Shown here piece after piece: positions 4,739 through 9,443 of a stretch of DNA of 9,443 bases. Each line of letters starts with the position of its first letter. The first letter of the stretch is position 1. The position numbers were made by a program, and so were the translations under genes. The stretch covers positions 1 to 9,443 of the forward strand of contig HF986014.1 in NCBI GenBank assembly GCA_000431015.1, read 5' to 3'. This stretch comes from Alistipes sp. CAG:514 (lineage in GTDB: Bacteria; Bacteroidota; Bacteroidia; Bacteroidales; UBA932). Under the pieces are notes generated by a model. That model did not search any database and was not told where the DNA came from. It saw nothing but the letters and a program-made list of their open reading frames with translations.

Positions 4739-7700
4739 ATGTCCGATTACCGCATTTTCGTGGAGAAACACCCGGAGTTCCAGGTGGAGGCAAAGAGCCT
4801 CCTGGGGGAACTCAACGAGAACCTGCAGCTGGAGCTGAAAACGCTTCGGCTGCTTAATGTTTACGACTTGTTCGGATTCACGCCCGATCTTCTGGAGAAG
4901 AGCCGCTACAGCGTCTTCGGAGAGATTGTGACCGACTCTGTCACAGATTCGATCGATCTGGACGGAGCGAAGTACATCGCTGTGGAGTACCTGCCGGGCC
5001 AGTTCGACCAGAGGGCGGCCTCGGCTGTGGACTGCGTGCACCTGATCGACCCCACGGCGCGGATCAGCATAAAGAGTTCCAAACTTCTGATCGTGGACTC
5101 CGACGCCTCCGAGGAGACGCTTGAGAAGATCCGCCACTACTACATCAATCCGGTGGAATCCCGCGCGAAAGACCTGAGCAAACTGGCCGACACGGAACAC
5201 GCGGCGGTCAAGCCGGTTCCCGTGCTGGAGGGATTCAGGAATATGAGCGGGGACGATCTGAAAGCATATTGCAAAAAGATGGGCCTTGCGATGAACGCCG
5301 ACGACCTCGCCGAGGTTGTGAAATATTTCACCGGGGAAGGCAGGGATCCGAACGAGACCGAACTCAGGATTCTGGACACCTACTGGAGCGACCACTGCCG
5401 CCACACGACATTCACAACGGAATTGGAAAGCATCGACGTGGAGGATTCCTTCATCAAGGAGGACATCGACGGGACGATGGCCCTGTACCTGAGGATGCGC
5501 TCGGAGACAGGCCGCGAGAAGAAGGGACTGAACCTGATGGATATGGCCACAATCGGGGCGAAATACCTCAGGAAGAACGGTTTGCTGGATGACTTGGAGG
5601 TCAGCGAGGAGAACAATGCGTGCAGCATATTCATAGATGTGGATGTGGACGGGCAGACCGAGAGATGGCTGCTGATGTTCAAGAACGAGACCCACAACCA
5701 CCCTACGGAAATCGAGCCGTTCGGCGGGGCCGCCACCTGCCTGGGCGGAGCCATCAGGGATCCGCTCTCAGGACGTTCCTATGTCTATCAGGCGATGCGT
5801 GTCACCGGTGCCGGCGACATCTACAAACCTGTCAGCGAGACACTTCCGGGCAAGCTCCCGCAGAAGGTCATCACCAGGAAGGCCGCCCAGGGATATTCCT
5901 CCTACGGCAATCAGATCGGTCTTGCGACAACCCACGTCCGCGAGATCTACCACGAGGGCTACACGGCCAAGAGAATGGAGGTCGGAGCGGTTGTCGGAGC
6001 GGTGAAGGCCGGGGATGTGAGAAGGGAAAGCCCTAAGGCCGGGGATGTCGTGCTGATGATCGGCGGACGCACCGGACGCGACGGAATCGGCGGTGCGACA
6101 GGTTCCTCAAAGGAACACACAGAGGAGTCCCTTGAGACTTGCGGAAGTGAGGTCCAGAAGGGTAACGCTCCGGAGGAGAGAAAGTTGGAAAGGCTTTTCA
6201 GAAGGCCTGAGGTCACGAGACTGATAAAGAAATCGAATGACTTCGGAGCCGGCGGAGTGAGTGTCGCCATCGGTGAGCTTGCCGACGGGCTGGACATCTA
6301 CCTTGACCGTGTTCCGGTGAAATACAGCGGAATGAACTCCACGGAACTGGCCATCAGCGAGTCCCAGGAGCGTATGGCCGTCGTAGTGGAAGCCAAGGAC
6401 GAGGAGGAATTCAAGGCGCTTTGCCATTCAGAGAATATCGAGGTGACGCATGTGGCCGAGGTCACCGACACCGCCAGAATGAGGATGTTCTACGGCGACA
6501 AGGTCGTTGTGGATCTCACCAGAGCGTTCATCGACAGCGCCGGTGCGAAGCATTATTCAAAGGCCACTATCGGAGCGGTCGAGGACAGGGATCCGTTCTT
6601 CCGCGACGTTCCGGGCAAGAACCTGAAAGAGAGAATGTTCGCCAACCTGCAGGATCCGAACGTGACCTGCCAGAAAGGCCTTATAGAGATGTTCGACTCC
6701 ACCATCGGCCGTTCCACCGTGCTGATGCCGTTCGGAGGCGAGCTACAGACCACCGAGACCCAGGTCTCAGTGCAGAAACTTCCGGTCAAGGGTTATACCG
6801 ACACAGCCAGCATGATGGCGTTCGGCTTTAACCCTGACATCTGCGACTGGAGCCCTTACCACGGTGCGGCATATTCATTCATCGAGGCTTGCAGCAAGGT
6901 CGTGGCGGCGGGAGGCCATTGGGAGACAATGAGATTCTCTTGCCAGGAATATTTTGAAAGGATGACAGCTGATCCGAAGGTATGGGGCAAGCCGACGGCG
7001 GCTCTGCTCGGCGCTCTGAAGATGCAGAAGGAGCTTGGGCTGGCTTCAATTGGAGGCAAGGATTCGATGAGTGGATCCTTCGAGACCGAGGACGGGACAA
7101 TCCACGTACCGCCGACCCTTATCGCGTTCGGTATCACTCCGGTAAAGGCTGACAAGGTGATCTCTCCGGAACTCAAATGGGAGGGAGACCGCCTCTACCT
7201 CGTGAAGCATACTCCGCTCGCTGACAGGATGCCTGACACGGAGCAACTCAAGAGGAATTGGAATAATATTCAGGAAAAGATAGAGGACGGCACGATCGTG
7301 GCCGGTTGGGCGGTAGGATTCGGTGGAGTGGCAGAGGCGCTTTGCAAGATGAGCTTCGGCAACGCTTTCGGATTCGACGTCAACCTTTCGGAGGACGAGC
7401 TGTTCAATCTAAGCTATGGTTCCATCGTGGTGGAGACCGACGGCAGCGCGCTTGATTTCGAGAACGCGGTCGAGATCGGCACCGTAACTTCCGGTGAGGA
7501 CGGCAACGTCCGTGTGAACGGGACCAAACTTTCCATCTTCGAGATGATGGATTTCAACGCGTCGCTCTTCGAGAAGGTTTACCCCGCAGTCAGCAAGCCA
7601 GACTTCAATAGGCTGCTGCCTAAGGGCATGGAGGGTGTGAAGCCGTTCAAGGCAAAGAAGGCGGATCTTGAATATAAGGGGCCGAAGGTTGACAAGGTGA

Positions 7701-8494
7701 TCGCCTACCTTCCTGTCTTCCCTGGCACCAACTGCGACTACGACTCGGCCAAGGCGTTCCGCAAGGCGGGAGCCGAGATCCGCACTTCCGTGTTCCGCAA
7801 CCTTTCGGACAAGGATGTGTTCGAGTCAATCGCCCAGATGAAGAAGAACATCGAGGATTGTCAGATCCTGATGCTCAGCGGTGGCTTCTCGGCCGGTGAC
7901 GAGCCGGACGGAAGCGGCAAATTCATCGCCAATGTACTGAACAACAAGGACATCGCGGAGGCGATCGAGGGACTGCTGTCCCGTGGTGGTCTGATTTTAG
8001 GAATATGCAATGGTTTCCAGGCACTTGTGAAGTCGGGTCTGCTGCCTTACGGTGAGCTCGGGAAGGTGACCAAAGACTCCCCTACTCTGTTCCGCAATGA
8101 CATCAATAGGCACATCTCGCAGATGGTGACGACCCGTGTGGCATCCACGAACTCTCCTTGGCTGAGAGGGATGGCAATCGGTGATGAATATACTATCCCT
8201 GTAAGCCACGGCGAGGGCAAGTTTGTGGTCAGCGAGGAACTCGCGCGTGAGTTGTTCGCCAACGGGCAGGTGGCGTTCCAGTACGTTGATCCGCTGACGG
8301 ACGAGCCTACGATGGAGTCGCCTTACAATCCGAACGGATCTTACTATGCCATCGAGGGCATCATCAGCCGCAACGGGCAGATACTCGGAAAGATGGGTCA
8401 CAGCGAGAGGTACGAAAGGAACCTGCTGAAGAACATCGAGGCCGACCTCGAGCAACCACTGTTCGAGAATGCCGTCAGGTATTTTATAGGGTAG
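4739..8494 (+). CDS. purL: Phosphoribosylformylglycinamidine synthase, single-chain large form (FGAM synthase)
   Basis: Step 4 of de novo purine synthesis: FGAR + glutamine + ATP to FGAM. The 1251-aa protein is the long single-chain type with PurS-, PurL- and PurQ-like parts. Residues 1 to about 150 are the PurS-like region and a linker follows. The PurL core carries DHCRH (218-222), NETHNHP (316-322), IEPFGGAATCLGGAIRDPL and GGKDSM (772-777). Residues about 987-1251 form the class I glutamine amidotransferase: FPGTNCDYD, LSGGFSAGDEPDG, ILGICNGFQ with nucleophile Cys1090, HGEGKF with His1157, and GHSERYE with His1221 and Glu1223 completing the triad. All expected catalytic residues are present and no frameshift is seen. 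Starting at 4739 gives MSDYRIF and fits the promoter. No separate purS or purQ is needed. purC follows on the same strand 205 nt downstream, across a structured repeat. Confidence 0.97.
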   Translation: MSDYRIFVEKHPEFQVEAKSLLGELNENLQLELKTLRLLNVYDLFGFTPDLLEKSRYSVFGEIVTDSVTDSIDLDGAKYIAVEYLPGQFDQRAASAVDCVHLIDPTARISIKSSKLLIVDSDASEETLEKIRHYYINPVESRAKDLSKLADTEHAAVKPVPVLEGFRNMSGDDLKAYCKKMGLAMNADDLAEVVKYFTGEGRDPNETELRILDTYWSDHCRHTTFTTELESIDVEDSFIKEDIDGTMALYLRMRSETGREKKGLNLMDMATIGAKYLRKNGLLDDLEVSEENNACSIFIDVDVDGQTERWLLMFKNETHNHPTEIEPFGGAATCLGGAIRDPLSGRSYVYQAMRVTGAGDIYKPVSETLPGKLPQKVITRKAAQGYSSYGNQIGLATTHVREIYHEGYTAKRMEVGAVVGAVKAGDVRRESPKAGDVVLMIGGRTGRDGIGGATGSSKEHTEESLETCGSEVQKGNAPEERKLERLFRRPEVTRLIKKSNDFGAGGVSVAIGELADGLDIYLDRVPVKYSGMNSTELAISESQERMAVVVEAKDEEEFKALCHSENIEVTHVAEVTDTARMRMFYGDKVVVDLTRAFIDSAGAKHYSKATIGAVEDRDPFFRDVPGKNLKERMFANLQDPNVTCQKGLIEMFDSTIGRSTVLMPFGGELQTTETQVSVQKLPVKGYTDTASMMAFGFNPDICDWSPYHGAAYSFIEACSKVVAAGGHWETMRFSCQEYFERMTADPKVWGKPTAALLGALKMQKELGLASIGGKDSMSGSFETEDGTIHVPPTLIAFGITPVKADKVISPELKWEGDRLYLVKHTPLADRMPDTEQLKRNWNNIQEKIEDGTIVAGWAVGFGGVAEALCKMSFGNAFGFDVNLSEDELFNLSYGSIVVETDGSALDFENAVEIGTVTSGEDGNVRVNGTKLSIFEMMDFNASLFEKVYPAVSKPDFNRLLPKGMEGVKPFKAKKADLEYKGPKVDKVIAYLPVFPGTNCDYDSAKAFRKAGAEIRTSVFRNLSDKDVFESIAQMKKNIEDCQILMLSGGFSAGDEPDGSGKFIANVLNNKDIAEAIEGLLSRGGLILGICNGFQALVKSGLLPYGELGKVTKDSPTLFRNDINRHISQMVTTRVASTNSPWLRGMAIGDEYTIPVSHGEGKFVVSEELARELFANGQVAFQYVDPLTDEPTMESPYNPNGSYYAIEGIISRNGQILGKMGHSERYERNLLKNIEADLEQPLFENAVRYFIG

Positions 8495-8522
8495 TTATTT
8501 TGCTGAGGCTGCATAGTAGAAA

Positions 8523-8667
8523 GCGCGGAGAGCGGTTGCCATATGTCGCTTCAGCGATACCTTTACACGTACAAGGCACGGAGAGCGGTTGCCATATGTC
8601 GCTTCGGCGACCCTTTACCCGTACAGGGCGCGGAGCGTCGGTCGCCGAAGCGACATATGGCAGCCGC
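8523..8667. repeat. Structured intergenic repeat: two direct units plus one inverted arm
   Basis: Two near-identical units lie in tandem (8523-8575 and 8576-8627), each starting GCRCGGAGAGCGG and containing TTGCCATATGTCGCTTC and a CTTTACMCGTACA spacer. A third GCGCGGAG (8628-8635) leads into an arm (8640-8667) that is the reverse complement of part of unit 2 (8585-8612): 28 bp with a single difference, which remains a G-U pair in plus-strand RNA. Unit 1 (8532-8557) can also pair with that arm, with more mismatches, so two folds compete. The region lies between purL and purC. Open frames across it are by-products of the repeats. The arms CGCTTCGGCGAC and GTCGCCGAAG echo those at 1-95, suggesting a dispersed REP- or MITE-like family. 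No transposase is present here. Confidence 0.85.
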
Positions 8668-8699
8668 GGCAAAAGAAATATTATATTATATAATAATAA

Positions 8700-9416
8700 A
8701 TGAAGAGGAATATAATTCACGATGGGGTGTCCATCAAGATCTTCGAGACGGACGACCCGCAGAAGGTGATCATACATTTCACGGATGAGATCACGGCGTT
8801 CAACAAGATCAAGAAGGCGGTGATCAAGGACAAGGGTGTCTACTGCAACGGAATCTCCTGCGAGATCTCCAGACTGCTGCAGAAGGGAGGAGTGCCTACG
8901 CACTTCATCGAGCAGATCTCTGACACTGAGCAGCTTTGCTGGAAATCACAAGTGATCCCGATGGAGGTGATCGTCAGGAATGTGATCGCCGGCTCGATGG
9001 CACAGAGACTGGGACTGGAGGAAGGTATCATCCCGAAGGAGCCGGTCTACGACCTCTGCTACAAGTCGGACATCCTCTGCGACCCGATCATCAACGACTA
9101 CCACGCCGTCGCCCTCGGCCTCGTGAGCAAGGAAGAACTTGAACGGATATATTCATTGACAAAGCAGGTCAACAGCATCCTGACCCCGGTCTTCAAGGAG
9201 ATCGGTATCACGCTGGTGGACTTCAAGATAGAGTTCGGTCACCTCTGTGACGGCAGTCTCGTGATGAGCGACGACATCACTCCGGACAGCGCCCGCTTCT
9301 GGGACATCGCCACGGGAGACCGCCTCGACAAGGACCGCTTCCGCAAGGACAACGGCCATGTCGGCGAAGCCTACAGGACGGTCTACGAGCGTCTGACCGG
9401 CAAAAGTCGAACCTGA
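8700..9416 (+). CDS. purC: Phosphoribosylaminoimidazole-succinocarboxamide synthase (SAICAR synthase)
   Basis: Joins CAIR and aspartate with ATP to give SAICAR, a late step of inosinate synthesis. The 238-aa length is that of the short bacterial form (E. coli PurC has 237). Visible signatures in order: DEITAFN (29-35), IVRNVIAGS (91-99), LVDFKIEFG (172-180), SDDITPDSARFWD (190-202) and LDKDRFRKD (209-217). The usual DEISPD-type motif reads DDITPD here, a conservative Glu-to-Asp change at 192. The ATG at 8700 follows an AT-rich run (8671-8699) and is the only sensible start. No TAnnTTTG promoter is visible close upstream, so it is probably co-transcribed with purL through the structured repeat, unless the AT-rich run holds a divergent promoter. 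It is cytoplasmic and complete, with its stop codon 27 nt from the window end. Confidence 0.96.
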   Translation: MKRNIIHDGVSIKIFETDDPQKVIIHFTDEITAFNKIKKAVIKDKGVYCNGISCEISRLLQKGGVPTHFIEQISDTEQLCWKSQVIPMEVIVRNVIAGSMAQRLGLEEGIIPKEPVYDLCYKSDILCDPIINDYHAVALGLVSKEELERIYSLTKQVNSILTPVFKEIGITLVDFKIEFGHLCDGSLVMSDDITPDSARFWDIATGDRLDKDRFRKDNGHVGEAYRTVYERLTGKSRT

Positions 9417-9421
9417 CTTTT
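9402..9421 (+). terminator. Possible weak hairpin over the purC stop codon
   Basis: AAAAGTC (9402-9408) and GACTTTT (9415-9421) are perfectly complementary around a 6-nt loop that overlaps the stop codon. The A-stem/T-stem layout resembles a bidirectional terminator, but the stem is short and AT-rich and no further T run follows. The remaining bases to 9443 include an ATG at 9436 that could open another gene, with too little sequence to tell. Confidence 0.3.
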
Positions 9422-9443
9422 GAAATATGCTTAAAATGAGCCG

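Noticed and set aside
4721..5701. Minus-strand open frame of 326 aa opposite the purL 5' end
   Set aside because: It is antisense to the conserved PurL N-terminal half and covers the purL promoter leader; no family signature is present.
8500..8788. Overlapping plus-strand small open frames in the purL-purC gap
   Set aside because: They are generated by the tandem repeats in different frames and run into purC; the peptides simply mirror the repeat sequence.

Overview
The window looks like chromosomal DNA from a member of the Bacteroidales (Bacteroidota). Three promoters fit the unusual sigma consensus of that phylum (TTTG, about 19-20 nt, TAnnTTTG), start codons lack strong Shine-Dalgarno sequences, and a long protein fusing a NagB-like domain to a PIG-L deacetylase domain is typical of the group. 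Coding DNA is moderately GC-rich and the gaps are AT-richer. The genus cannot be fixed from the sequence alone.

Layout. Positions 1-100 hold imperfect, foldable intergenic repeats running in from the left edge. A minus-strand tRNA-Leu(CAA) lies at 170-254, with its promoter at 323-354 and an intrinsic terminator at 124-162. A 548-nt gene-free stretch follows (255-802). It contains an ordered array of CCGGAYAA half-sites in both orientations (398-535), then a promoter (628-658) and a leader of roughly 140 nt for the next gene.

The plus-strand genes are: a 644-aa NagB-like/PIG-L fusion (803-2737); a canonical 264-aa glucosamine-6-phosphate deaminase, nagB (2826-3620); a probably secreted PHB-depolymerase/feruloyl-esterase-type hydrolase (3718-4677); the 1251-aa purL, FGAM synthase (4739-8494), with its own promoter and a very short leader; and purC, SAICAR synthase (8700-9416). 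Perfect or near-perfect hairpins lie in the nagB-like/nagB gap and the nagB/esterase gap. A large structured repeat (8523-8667) fills the purL-purC gap and appears to belong to the same family as the left-edge repeats.

Function. The first two genes form an amino-sugar module. The PIG-L domain is a candidate N-deacetylase and NagB converts glucosamine 6-phosphate to fructose 6-phosphate plus ammonia. The NagB-like half of the fusion has lost two of the catalytic residues that nagB keeps, so it is probably a binding or regulatory domain. The esterase would act outside the cytoplasm. purL and purC are steps 4 and 7 of de novo purine synthesis. I see no mobile element with a transposase, no CRISPR array and no clear new gene system. 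The least explained features are non-coding: the half-site array upstream of the amino-sugar genes and the dispersed structured repeat.
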